Shown here piece by piece: positions 47,701 through 56,652 of a stretch of DNA of 64,000 nt (its first letter is position 1; each line of letters opens with the position of its first letter). Source of the DNA: Jackrogersella multiformis (lineage: Eukaryota; Ascomycota; Sordariomycetes; Xylariales; Hypoxylaceae); NCBI GenBank assembly GCA_902806575.1, contig CADCXD010000005.1, forward strand, positions 434,001-498,000, written 5' to 3'. The notes beneath the pieces are model-generated. The model ran no database searches, was not told where the DNA came from, and saw only the letters and a program-made list of their open reading frames with translations. The position numbers were made by a program, and so were the translations under genes.

Positions 47701-48773
47701 TATGGCATTGTCGGACGCGCCAGATCCCAAATATGTACCGAGCTGATACCATATTTTTTAACGTGCCCGCCCTCGTCATAAGTAACGGCAACCTGAGCGG
47801 CTCGGCGCCCTTGAGCAGTAGCAGACCAGAGGCCCGGTCGCCACGATACGGAGGTAACGGGAGCTGGGGCATTAATTGTATGTTTTGGCTTCTGTCGCTT
47901 CTCGGCATTTTTGGACAAATCCCAGACATAGCATTTGCTGTCAAGGCCGGCGCTAACCAGGTGATCTCCATCGGCATGCCACGAGATCGAGGAGGCTCCT
48001 TTTTGAGTATCATGGGCATTGATCTTTAAGAGAGGCGCGGTGGCCTTCCGTACGTCCCATTTCAAGACGACACCGGAATCAGTCGCGCAGGCAAAAACCA
48101 TGCCGTCCTTAGGCGACCACTTCACGTCGCTGATTCCGTCAGCATTGCAGCGGAAAGCCTGGAAGTTCCGGAAGGTTGGGCCGGTCCGTCCCGGTATTGG
48201 CGCTTTCACATCGAAGCAACGCACCGTCCCATCTTGACCCCCTGATAACAGCCATGTTCCCCAATGAGGGTTAAAGTCTAGCGCGTTGACTTGTCGCGAG
48301 TCTTCCCTAGTTTGGATAAACTCAAGTCCAGCTCCTTGTCCCAAGCGGCTGATATCGTACATGAATATCTTCCCGTTTGCGCACGCGGTAAAGGCGGTGA
48401 GGTCGTTGCCGTGATTCGATGCTAGCTTGACGTCTTTTATGGATAGTTGGTCTGATGCGACACCGGCGGCGTTGGTCTTGTTCGCAAACTGGGCGGTAAT
48501 GACGGAACGTATATCAACTCCCTCCTTTATACGGAGTCCATCGAAGTGGATGGTCTTGAGAATGTGGCGACCACCTAATATAGCAGTCTGGCCGTCGGAG
48601 GACCTATCGAGACAGGCGACGGGTACTGGAGAGGGATAAAGCGCGTCCTGAGAAGCACTGGGTCGATAGGACTGTGCAGCTGGCGAACTAGTTACACCGA
48701 GGTTCCCATCGTTTGGAGCATCAGCATTCTGCCGGCCGAGTAGCCTCCTCATTATCTTAGGTTGGTTATACAT
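44754..48773 (-). CDS. rtc1: RTC1/Sea2 (WDR24-like) subunit of the SEA/GATOR2 complex
   Basis: A single exon of 1339 residues. The N-terminal third is a WD40 propeller: LSIKDVKLASNHGNDLTAF, VNALDFNPHWGTWLLSGGQD, FDVKAPIPGR, SDVKWSPKDGMVFACATDSG, SSISWHADGDHLVSAGLDSK, YVWDLSKNAEK. A long disordered, Ser/Thr-rich middle follows. Near residues 1044-1195 is a Cys/His RING-like zinc domain (FTCSQCHKPREID, WKCERCRAVMAPCAVCGHRD, WWYCPGCLHGGHANCLQDWH, CCPFDGCGHACLPGKW). This combination is that of RTC1/Sea2 (WDR24 in animals), a vacuolar-membrane regulator that relieves SEACIT/GATOR1 inhibition of TORC1 in response to amino acids. The start MYNQPKIMRRLLGRQN is used; the second ATG (48752) is equally plausible. 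The tail is Ser/Gly-rich (CTGSTGGGSGGSNGTAGG). Confidence 0.93.
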   Translation of the reverse strand: MYNQPKIMRRLLGRQNADAPNDGNLGVTSSPAAQSYRPSASQDALYPSPVPVACLDRSSDGQTAILGGRHILKTIHFDGLRIKEGVDIRSVITAQFANKTNAAGVASDQLSIKDVKLASNHGNDLTAFTACANGKIFMYDISRLGQGAGLEFIQTREDSRQVNALDFNPHWGTWLLSGGQDGTVRCFDVKAPIPGRTGPTFRNFQAFRCNADGISDVKWSPKDGMVFACATDSGVVLKWDVRKATAPLLKINAHDTQKGASSISWHADGDHLVSAGLDSKCYVWDLSKNAEKRQKPKHTINAPAPVTSVSWRPGLWSATAQGRRAAQVAVTYDEGGHVKKYGISSVHIWDLARPTMPYKEIDIFDNSPNALLWHNQDLLWTAGPDGFAQCDVAFAPKVIDRQPLSNLAFSARGEALMFLEERIHVPRPRPTTLAHQGLPTSSYSSSPTAQMLSISRSDSEEDVIGSFLGTRRRTADKRRTANRTANTLSTTPPSGPGVKDQVIPLDQAMKITGPFKPHQVMAIGQIPAAPNLHMYRHLSRNYLEILERDLPYNEGGNPLNQRVTGILELYARASESVSQFRLAQTWRILSYAIGLLLTQRSQYHLEQRLVRRDKPHLSIDKGTLDTRSVVSKADMSPRLKTGGEDTPMNPPSVTSLEGRHPSVKSLLSEEIYSESNLPTPLARPVNEDTGDYLNHAGGRTLTPVLEIGDFNLPPGILPENHTPRKRLNSTTLSMLSQDSQRSSTEGYDFYDLEAVVNIPRAIDVPKKREPLTLDYQEPSSPNARKAIIRQDSEESYGQMFSISDTSRQTSVLTSSSGGSTHPMARRIEQHRRDSGEVEKEYGSRIRGKLIVDSPENTTRFSIRQHLDRQDSDTPTEELKITQASTDTFDSDSPRQVDDRSLQYSAPGLVLQTRLSQEHSVIDQPEDHPSPHITETDYLPWDDDPPYPHPITAEANRKIPIPPINPYDVLSRALAFESRHSALNASAMILLLKPLVPDDVIDSYQAAAILRQHHNRLMRTKLFVEAALLRNLCVRGWPDGLEAWGENYTSVFTPAQDRVSAAFTCSQCHKPREIDRSITDGPGIWKCERCRAVMAPCAVCGHRDATADALPAVPVSEGFVTGSSHPSKEPILSTWWYCPGCLHGGHANCLQDWHAPVSPEEMSSAPISPTFPIDSPFPETNSDGCCPFDGCGHACLPGKWRNESSTARTEELGRAVREQTRGSISAGSGPGLKRTGGKDRKGSSATATSIAAPPLNSIRGDAVEVSQSKAVDGVREALAAADACTGSTGGGSGGSNGTAGGLLSSILSSSPGRAVGIGSGSGSNPERRKSVKFAGPAAGR

Positions 48774-50011
48774 GTCGTCGATGTCGATGGCGCCGCTTGG
48801 CCACTGCAGCTCTAGAAGTCAGTAGCTTCATGATTTCTTCGTAGAGAGAAGGCCGCGACAAATTAAATCAACCCATAGCCATAGGTGACCTGTTGTATCC
48901 GAGCATTTCTGATAGGCGTTAGACTGTATTGCGACACGTTATGGTGAGCGAGGCGTGATGTGATGAATTATGGTGTAATGGATGGGATGGATGGAATATA
49001 GGTGAAGGTACATAAGGTAGGATAAGGTGTATGTACATTGTACAGTCTAGGCATGTATTCGATGAAAGATGCGCGCATGACTTCCAAGGTTATGACTTGC
49101 GCGTGCGTTATGTACTTCCTAGGTAGGCAGTACCTAGGTAGGTACGGGACCGATCGAATATGCAGGAAATATCCACTGCATATGCAAAGTGTATGTACCG
49201 AAGAGTTATGTACTAGGTACCTAGGTACTATGTAAGCGGGGTTTGCCGAATATTATCCGTCCCTGATTACATCATCGACTTACGACTTACGGGGCTAATA
49301 ACCCCCACTTAAAGCTATATAACCGCCAGTGGCAGAATCTTAGAAGTTAGAACTTTCATCTTCCAATCAACTAAATGCTTCACAAATGGAATATTCAGTA
49401 ATACCTTATGAGTGATGTTTTACTCCTCTTTCAATAACATACCTGTATTCCTAGGTACATAAACATCTTTTATTCGTGCTTTGTCCTAGTTAGTTGGAGG
49501 AATCTGGTGTATGGATTCAACTTAAACCTGTCTAAGTCTAAGACCATCAAGCTGGAAAAGGAGTTCTAGGAACTGTCAATAATTGGTTAACTTCGCGTAC
49601 AATTCTCGCCTTTACAGACAAATGTCATTGTCAAGATCACATCAACTCTCAGTCAAAAGTACGAAAGACACTGAATAAATAGGAAGTCTAATGGCTTATG
49701 CCAACAGACGTTGTCGTCATTTCCATCGTGTCGCTTGATGGATGGTCTAACTAGACTCGGTCCACTAGGGCTCAGGAACAAGACTCCTATAGGCTCATGC
49801 ATGTTCATGCCGAGAGCGGAATGCCAAGGATCGAAAGATATCCGCCTGTTCGGCGTAAATATACCGAATCATCTATTTAGCCCAGCCGGTGACCCCACAC
49901 GGCATACTATACCAGATTAAAGATATTTTCAGCATCATTTAACTCACTCGATACATATGAACAGGAAACAGGCCTAAAACATATTATCTTATAAGATATA
50001 CATATACCACA
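48774..50011. promoter_or_regulatory. Divergent intergenic region, RTC1 and aldolase
   Basis: About 1.24 kb between divergent starts. It contains CTAGGT clusters (49118-49145 and 49210-49232), GGATG repeats near 48980, and AT-rich stretches. No gene seen; both promoters must lie here. Confidence 0.4.
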
Positions 50012-50956
50012 ATGTCCTTCCCCAAGGTCCCTCCAAGCGGTGTCTGGGCTCCGGCCATAACCTTTTTTGACCACAAAACTGACACTCTCGATACTGAGTC
50101 ACAAGCGGTTTACTACTCCTATCTTTCTAAATCCGGCCTTGCTGGACTCGTCATCTTAGGAACTAATGCTGAAACTTTCCTACTTACCCGCGAAGAGCGG
50201 AAGACGTTGCTGCAGACAGCCCGTAAAGCCTGCGGGCCGTCTTTCCCCATCATGGCGGGATGCGGCGGACACTCCACGCGCCAAGTTCTGGAGTTCATCG
50301 CCGATGCTGCCGAGGCTGGTGCCAACTACGCCCTAGTCCTGCCGCCAGGTTACTTCGGCAAAGCCACCACTCCGGCCGTTATCGATAACTTCTATGCCGA
50401 CGTCGCTACCGAGAGCCCCCTTCCTGTGTTACTATACAACTTCCCAGGCGTCTGCAACGGAATCGATCTGGAATCTGCCACTATTGCTAAACTGGCAAAA
50501 ACGTATAGCAACATCGTAGGCGTCAAGCTGACCTGCGGTTCCGTGGCCAAGATCACACGTCTTGCCGCCGTGCTACCCTCGGAGCGCTTCGCAACCTTCG
50601 GAGGACAGTCGGACTTCTTGATCGGTGGTCTCAGCGTAGGCTCGGCAGGATGCATCGCCGCGTTTGCGAATGTCTTCCCCAAGACTATCTCCCAGATTTA
50701 CAAGCTGTATAAAGAAGGGAAATACCAGGAGGCTCTGGTCTTACATCAGAAGGCAGCATTGGCAGAGCAGCCCTGCAAGGCCGGTATCGCTGCCACGAAA
50801 TATGCGGCAGCAATTCACTCGGCAAAGGCCGCGGGTATCGAGGGTGCGGCGGAGAAGTTAAAGCCTAGGCGGCCCTACATAGAGCCTACAGATGCGGCCA
50901 AGCAGAATATCGCCGCTCAGATGGCCGAGCTGGCGGAAATAGAGAGTAGACTATAG
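50012..50956 (+). CDS. DapA-family aldolase (dihydrodipicolinate synthase-like)
   Basis: A single exon of 314 residues in the class I pyruvate aldolase family. Visible features: the ILGTNAE loop (48-54) that binds the pyruvate carboxylate, Tyr142 in LYNFPGVCNG, and the Schiff-base lysine Lys172 in IVGVKLTCGS, followed by FATFGGQSDFLIGGLSVGSA. In filamentous fungi this subfamily includes L-threo-3-deoxy-hexulosonate aldolase of D-galacturonate breakdown and 4-hydroxy-2-oxoglutarate-type aldolases; the former is my best guess because the FPGVCNG and KLTCGSVAKITRL motifs resemble it. True lysine biosynthesis by DapA is unlikely, since fungi use the aminoadipate route. No other galacturonate-pathway gene is adjacent. 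The upstream 500 bases are AT-rich with no intron in the gene. Confidence 0.85.
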   Translation: MSFPKVPPSGVWAPAITFFDHKTDTLDTESQAVYYSYLSKSGLAGLVILGTNAETFLLTREERKTLLQTARKACGPSFPIMAGCGGHSTRQVLEFIADAAEAGANYALVLPPGYFGKATTPAVIDNFYADVATESPLPVLLYNFPGVCNGIDLESATIAKLAKTYSNIVGVKLTCGSVAKITRLAAVLPSERFATFGGQSDFLIGGLSVGSAGCIAAFANVFPKTISQIYKLYKEGKYQEALVLHQKAALAEQPCKAGIAATKYAAAIHSAKAAGIEGAAEKLKPRRPYIEPTDAAKQNIAAQMAELAEIESRL

Positions 50957-51161
50957 ACTCAGCTATACGATACGATTATAAGAGAGATTCAGAGTGTTGT
51001 AAAATATGTTTATATGAGAGCCACCGTGGGTTTGTTTCGCTCTTAGTCCACGTGCCATAGATATGGCCGCTCGCCTTCATCTAGTAACTGCCTAGGATAC
51101 ATACCTAGGTAGCTTAGTGCAGGCAGAGTCCCAACATCTCTCAGCTTCGCACCCATAAACC

Positions 51162-51899
51162 TTACGGCGCAGAGAAATCTATCCGCGGATAATCCCGCAC
51201 CAAATCTCGAATAGGTAAGAAACACTTATTCTCAGCCCATTGGGGCGTAACCTCGTCATCGTGATGCTCGCACCACCGCCGTATCTCGTCCCAACCTATC
51301 CAGTGCCAACTCTCGCACTTCTCCGGCTCCGTAACCTGTTCTCGTTAGTTCAGTCCTCGCGAAGAACAGATCCTACTCGGTATATCGGGAAATATCTAGA
51401 CCTATATAGATATGAAGGCATAAAAGTAGAATCGAATGAATGAACGAACAAACCCACCTTCGGCTGCTCCTCCTCGTTCTCCCGACGGCACAACACAAAC
51501 ACCGTGACATAATGCCGCGTCTCGGGATCGAACACGTCGTTCGTCACGGCCAGCACCCGCTCGCCCCGGACCGCCAGCCCCGTCTCCTCGAGCGTCTCCC
51601 GCTCCGCGCACCCCGTCAGCGTCTCGCCCATTTCGAGGTGCCCGCCCGGGAACTGCCATGTGCCTGGTTCGGTGTTAGACTGTACCTATATACATACGGA
51701 TGTGTTCTAGAGGGTGCGGGTAATGGGCTGCCCTTATTCTTTGGGGGAAAGGGTGAAGGGTGAAGGGTAGAAGGGGGGATACATAGGTACCTGCTCCGTG
51801 GCTGCCCTTCCGCCTGCCGAACACGAACTTGCCCTCCGAGTTGCGGATCAGCGCCGCTACGCCGACGCGTGGGTTGTAGGGAGGCGATGTTGTTGCCAT
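51162..51899 (-). CDS. Small Nudix hydrolase
   Basis: Three exons, 51791-51899, 51458-51663 and 51162-51335, close in phase to 162 residues. The Nudix box is complete: Gly44, Glu50, Arg58-Glu59, Glu62-Glu63 and Gly65 in GGHLEMGETLTGCAERETLE, so the magnesium-binding catalytic helix is intact. The N terminus (MATTSPPYNPRVGVAALIRN, FVFGRRKGSHGAGTWQFPGG) and the tail (CESWHWIGWDEIRRW) resemble NUDT15/MutT-like nucleotide pyrophosphatases that hydrolyse modified or surplus (d)NTPs; the substrate is not predictable. The gene sits 3'-to-3' with the aldolase, about 200 bases apart. Introns are 127 and 122 bases, long for this window. Confidence 0.85.
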
Positions 51900-52465
51900 G
51901 GTAGGGGTTTTAAGGGTCGGATGTTGGTTGTTCGTGGCTTGGACGCGGTTTCACTGTGTACGGAGGTAAGCTGAAATTGTTACCTACTACAGTAGGCTAG
52001 GTAACTTATCGTTGTGAGAGCCAAGAGCGGATCCGCGATACTGGTCCAGGGATGCGGGTAACGGCGGCCGATGCCGCACAGTGTGGTTTGTTATGCACAC
52101 AGTGTTTCCTGGGTTTGGAAAATAGGGGATGGGCTCTGATTCCACTGCGATTGAATCACAGTATCATTAAATGGCCTCTACGCATGAATGTAGGGATTCT
52201 TCGAGGACATATATTAATATTATGGCACATCATGTTACGGGAGATGATATTTCTAATCATTAAGTAATCGCTTTTCAAAAGTATAGATAACTACACGAGA
52301 AAGATGCTTATACACTCACCCTACCAAGATCGAGTCCAGTCCAGTCTATAAGCTTCCCTTAATATATCGACAATTTACGTAGTTCTAACAAGAATATCAT
52401 CCTCGTGAGTGTGTATATCCCCAAACACCACGCCAAACGAGCAGATACCGCGCATACGTAGTTGC
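51900..52465. other. Intergenic upstream of the small Nudix gene
   Basis: About 570 bases, becoming AT-rich to the right. A short CTAGGTAAC motif lies near 51998. No gene seen. Confidence 0.4.
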
Positions 52466-52786
52466 TCAGTACCAATAGTACTCCTCATCGCCCGGCCCGC
52501 CGCTCCTCGGGGGGAGAACCCAGCGATCTGCTAAGGGATGAGGCAGCATGCCATTACGGCTAGGCTCGACGCAGCGCTTATCGCTGCCTTCCCTGCGCAC
52601 GCGACAGACCTCAATATCGCGCCTCGGGTCTGGCGGGTTGATGTGGCGGGCCCGACATCGACGTCGAAATACGGGTACTTGTGCAGCAGGCCAGACGAGG
52701 CGGCGAAGCTGAGTGCACGTGTTATGTTGGTTAGGTGCTAGAGGTGAGGTGATGAAGATGATTGGAATGAACTTTATGGGCTTCAT
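52466..52786 (-). CDS. Possible small secreted protein (weak)
   Basis: A frame of 106 residues starting MKPIKFIPIIFITSPLA, which has the Lys start and hydrophobic core of a signal peptide, followed by Cys/Arg-rich sequence with the plausible segment DIEVCRVRREGSDKRC and EPSRNGMLPHPLADRWVLPP. I know no family. The middle of the frame may instead be an intron or lie in another frame (a different reading gives GLLHKYPYFDVDVGP), so the exact structure is unsure. It could be a secreted effector-like protein or a chance frame. Confidence 0.35.
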   Translation of the reverse strand: MKPIKFIPIIFITSPLAPNQHNTCTQLRRLVWPAAQVPVFRRRCRARHINPPDPRRDIEVCRVRREGSDKRCVEPSRNGMLPHPLADRWVLPPRSGGPGDEEYYWY

Positions 52787-53283
52787 GATTGAAGGAGTGA
52801 GGAGAAGTCGCTTGTTCGATATGCGAAGCGATAGGGGTAGATGTTGGGGTCTGCTTGTGTTTGGTTGTTGAAGCTGGCGGCTTTTGTCTTGTGCTTTATA
52901 TAATGGTTTGGGGGCGTAGGAATTATGAGTTGAACCCGATGGACTCTGTGAGGTGAAGTGATGCAACGATAAAGCAGGTTTTGACTACTTCTTGCACACC
53001 CCTTATTGTTAGGTATGACGTACTGATGGTTGTGGATGAAAAGGGCTGTCAACTTGGGATTCATTGATATCAGAACTTGCATCACGTATTCTGCGTCGTA
53101 ACACACCGGGAATTGTCGTGGATATATATGTAAGGGTATCTCGATGTGATCTCTTTCGAATTAGTGTTACAATGACCGAAGAATCCCCCGGGATCGTAAC
53201 ACGATACACTTACCAGATTGAAGGGTCTAAGAAGGTTATCATGATGATGAATGACCTAGGTATTGGATTCCAAGGCCATCGGC
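52787..53283. other. Intergenic, upstream of the possible small secreted gene
   Basis: About 500 bases, AT-rich, with no supportable gene. Confidence 0.4.
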
Positions 53284-54552
53284 TTATAGTTTCGCTTCCT
53301 TGGCTGCCCTCTCTGATTCTCTCTCTTCCGCAAGGGCTTCTTCTCTACTCCTGACCTCGACATCCCGAGGCACGCCTCTTGCAAACTTGACCAATACAAC
53401 TCTCTCCCAGTCGCCGCCCCTACCCGATTCTTTGAGCTCAGGACCAGGCTTGTCGAGACCTAGTATCACCCTCCTATCGGTTTGCCGTACACCCAAACTA
53501 GTAGGGCTGATCACTTTATCCGCCCAAGGAATTTGAGCTGTGGGATGCCTCACGGCTTTCGGCTCGCTCGCCGTGGGCGTAGTTGTGAGAAAACTTTTCA
53601 GCTTCACCCTTTGCGAGTGATAATGCTCTGTTGAATCAGAGGGGCTTGGCGATCCTGGGGGTGGTCCGACTAAGAACTGCGAGAGCAGATGCAGTAGGAA
53701 GCATTGGGGCGGAAAGAGGACAATGTCGCCCTTGCGCTGCTTCTCCAGCCACGTGCTCGCGTCGTCGAAGCGCGCCGCGGTGATCTCGACACCGCCGTCC
53801 GGTGTGGGTATCACCGCTTCGGATCGCGCGGCCGATATAGCTGGGTCGTTGCTGGTGGACAGTGGAAGCATGTAAACGTACATCTGCGTGGTGAACCGTC
53901 GGGGTAGGCCAAGAGGTGTTATCCATCTAGTGAATGGCAGGAGATTCTCTGTATCCGCCATTCCGCCTACACTCTGTAACCACTCGACAAAGCGGATTTC
54001 ATTCTTGTAAATTGCCTTGCGCGCCTTGTCGCGCTCGGAATTGGGGATACTTAAGAGAGTCCCATCTGCAGCTCCCTCACGGGAAAGCAGTATACCGCTC
54101 TCTTCGAATGTCTCCCGGATTGCGCCGAGTCTATATGGAAGAGAGTCCTCATGTCGCTTGACATCATCCGGGCTGGGAACAGCTCCGTCATGGAAGTCGG
54201 AAAGGTTCCCGCCTGGAAAGACATGGGCTGAGGGGAATGCCGACGACGTCTGCACTCTGTGCAGCAAGAGGACTTGATTTTCAGGAGACAAAAGAACAAC
54301 ACTTGCGCTCGGCCGTGGCGCTTCTAGTTTCTTGTCCTTTGTCAACCCTGCTATTGTATGTGTATTCTTCGCCATTGCCGGAGGTCGGATATGATAAATT
54401 GATATCCTTTTCAATCCTCTAGAATGGTGAGATGAGACAGGCCGGCAACTTCTGACTAGGCCACGAATACCTCTAGGTGCAAAAAGGTTGACCTGGCTCG
54501 TTACAGAGTTCCTTGTTGATGATACAGACAAACATGAGGAACCTAGCAACAT
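53284..54552 (-). CDS. NUDT19-like Nudix hydrolase with peroxisomal AKL terminus
   Basis: A single exon of 422 residues. The fold starts at PSASVVLLSPENQVLLLHRV; FPGGNLSD (112-119) and AIRETFEESGILL (144-156) form a Nudix box split by an insertion of about 25 residues, as in the NUDT19/RP2 group of CoA diphosphatases. R146, E147, E150 and E151 are present. The last three residues are AKL, a PTS1 peroxisomal signal; mammalian NUDT19 is also peroxisomal and degrades CoA and acyl-CoAs. The longest frame adds an N terminus rich in Ser/Arg with no acidic residues (about 1-59) that could be a mitochondrial presequence; a second ATG at 54375 (MAKNTHTIAG) would give a form without it. CoA substrate is inferred from the family. 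Confidence 0.85.
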   Translation of the reverse strand: MLLGSSCLSVSSTRNSVTSQVNLFAPRGIRGLVRSCRPVSSHHSRGLKRISIYHIRPPAMAKNTHTIAGLTKDKKLEAPRPSASVVLLSPENQVLLLHRVQTSSAFPSAHVFPGGNLSDFHDGAVPSPDDVKRHEDSLPYRLGAIRETFEESGILLSREGAADGTLLSIPNSERDKARKAIYKNEIRFVEWLQSVGGMADTENLLPFTRWITPLGLPRRFTTQMYVYMLPLSTSNDPAISAARSEAVIPTPDGGVEITAARFDDASTWLEKQRKGDIVLFPPQCFLLHLLSQFLVGPPPGSPSPSDSTEHYHSQRVKLKSFLTTTPTASEPKAVRHPTAQIPWADKVISPTSLGVRQTDRRVILGLDKPGPELKESGRGGDWERVVLVKFARGVPRDVEVRSREEALAEERESERAAKEAKL

Positions 54553-55274
54553 TTCTATCTCATAATTCAGGACATGTGCGGAGTTGGGTGAGGAACAACG
54601 ATTCGAGCTGAGATGGCGATGCCGAGGTCCAATGCTAGGTACCTAGGTACATAATCCTTCCTTGGACCCATATTTACCCCTTTATGTTACGTAGGTGTGC
54701 TTCCTATTACCACGTTTTAATCCCTAGGCGTAGGTAGAATAGAAAAAGAAAGAAAAAAAGGTATTATAATGTCCCATTTATAAAGAGATTGTTTACCTAA
54801 GGTTAAGTCTTTCGGAAACTTAGCAGATATCAAGAGATGTATGCGAAATAAGGAGGGAAAATACGGCTAAGACAGGGGGGAAATAGAAATGACGTAATAG
54901 TTTTAACGCGGGCTCCCCCCTATATTATTCAACCTCCTCGTTACAGTTACAAAGACCAACTCTTTTAATGGAAAACCATAGGTAAGTACCTAATTATGTT
55001 TATTTTATTCCTAGTCTAAAGTCACAAGATCGTTTGTAGTATTATATTTATATACGAGTATCGAGTATCAAATAACTTTATTGTGCCAAGAGTTATCTCG
55101 AACATTAATATTGTTAATAAACAAAGATTGAACAATGTTTATACCTATAGCTATCTAGGTAGGTTTATATATATGATTACCAACTAGGTTAAAAAAATGA
55201 AGCACCTGCCTTCGTTTCCACGAAGGCTCCTAGTATTTGATAGTAATCAACGTGCCTAATTACTTTTAGAAACT
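54553..55274. other. Intergenic, AT-rich
   Basis: About 720 bases between two divergent starts. It contains an AGAAAAAGAAAGAAAAAAAG purine tract (54750-54770), CTAGGT motifs near 54638 and 55155, and no gene. It must include the promoters of both neighbours. Confidence 0.45.
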
Positions 55275-56129
55275 ATGGATTCACAAGCACCATTGCCACA
55301 CTTCGAACACCCGAAGGATAAAACCACGAAAGAAGATACCAAGGGATTTAGTCATAAGAAGTGGTATAAAGAACGGATAAAAAAAGGCCATTGTTACACA
55401 TGCAACGATCAACTTCCACCTGACCATGGTCATATAAATTGTTATAAGTGCAAAGAGATAATAAGAAAAGTACATCAGAATCGGTATTGGAAAAGGAGAT
55501 TAAAGGGAGAATGTCATGCATGTAAGGATCCGCTTCTGCCTGACTATAATAAGACATATTGTCCTAAGTGTCTTGAGAAGAAAAAGAAAAGGTATGGAGA
55601 AAGGAGAGAGAACAAACAATGTCGTAGATGTTTGGATCCACTCCCGCCTGGTTATGATAAGAAAGCTTGTCCTAAGTGTTTACTTAAATGGAGGCAGACT
55701 AAGGGCCAAAGAGTCGACGGATTTTGTCGTCAATGTCGTATTAAACTTCCACCTGGTCACCAATGGAAAGCTTGTTCTAAGTGTCTCGAGGTCCAGAAGA
55801 AGTCTCGTGAGAAATTCAAAGCCAAGCTTAAAGATCGTGTTTATAGAAAGGAGCCTCACGAATCAAGCAGTCCAGTAACCGCAGAACACCAAGCCAGGCC
55901 GGAGACCACCGAATTCAACAATGTACACGATGACAACGTGATGCAAGTGGATGGCGATATTGAGGTGCAGATGGACGACGATATCGAAATGCAGGTAGAC
56001 GACAATGAGGAACTGGACACGGTTCCCTCATCCGTTCCAGACGATTCAGCTGCGGCTGGAATCAATACTAACCATAATGCTCATCGTATGGACATATTAT
56101 TCCTCATAAACGATCCGGCTTCCATCTAA
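55275..56129 (+). CDS. Protein with four regular CxxC-x12-CxxC zinc-knuckle repeats
   Basis: A single exon of 284 residues, not assignable to a named family. Four repeats each read CxxC-x12-CxxC with L(P/L)P in the middle: Cys 40/43 and 56/59, 80/83 and 96/99, 116/119 and 132/135, 151/154 and 167/170. Spacing between the pairs is exactly 12 residues in all four, and repeat pitch is 35-40 residues. Linkers are Lys/Arg-rich (KWYKERIKKG, NRYWKRRLKG, KKKKRYGERR). After about residue 215 the chain turns acidic with an imperfect repeat of the form VDGDIEVQMDDDIEMQVDD. Four-Cys units strongly suggest one zinc each, with nucleic-acid or protein binding likely. The gene is AT-rich and lies in AT-rich flanks, unlike its GC-rich neighbours. 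Confidence 0.72.
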   Translation: MDSQAPLPHFEHPKDKTTKEDTKGFSHKKWYKERIKKGHCYTCNDQLPPDHGHINCYKCKEIIRKVHQNRYWKRRLKGECHACKDPLLPDYNKTYCPKCLEKKKKRYGERRENKQCRRCLDPLPPGYDKKACPKCLLKWRQTKGQRVDGFCRQCRIKLPPGHQWKACSKCLEVQKKSREKFKAKLKDRVYRKEPHESSSPVTAEHQARPETTEFNNVHDDNVMQVDGDIEVQMDDDIEMQVDDNEELDTVPSSVPDDSAAAGINTNHNAHRMDILFLINDPASI

Positions 56130-56652
56130 AAACGGCGCCAACATGCAGAACTACTAAGTTATACATCGAATTTAGTTGCAAAGGTCTAACTGACACTCGT
56201 TAGCCGATTAAAAGGTAGGTAGAAAATAAAATCATTTCCTAAGTTGCATATTCCGTGTCTGTCATGATAATATATAACCCACTAACAAATCAAGACAGAC
56301 GAATAAACATCAATAAACTACTGCTTACTAATGAAAATCTCTTATGCCACAGTGAACCCAAGGTTAAGTGTTAACGAAGATATCTTGTTAACGCCTTTTT
56401 AAGTCAGGGACCAAACTTGCAAAAACCCCTAGTCATGAAATTCTTAAATTACCAAAGCTTCATTATTCTTTATTCATCACTCGCAAAAGATTATATATAG
56501 GTAGGTACCTTATAAGCAGCCTTAAAGCTCAGCTAATCGAGGCTCGTCCCCTCCAAACAACTCCTTGATAAAATAGGTACTCTTTAATTCCGACTCCGAA
56601 AACCACGCCAATACCTAACCGTGATCTCTACCTACCTAGGTAGGCTAGGTAC
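56130..56652. other. Convergent intergenic region
   Basis: About 520 AT-rich bases between two 3' ends, with CCTACCTAGGTAGG at about 56630-56645 just after the SLX4 stop. No gene seen. Confidence 0.45.
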
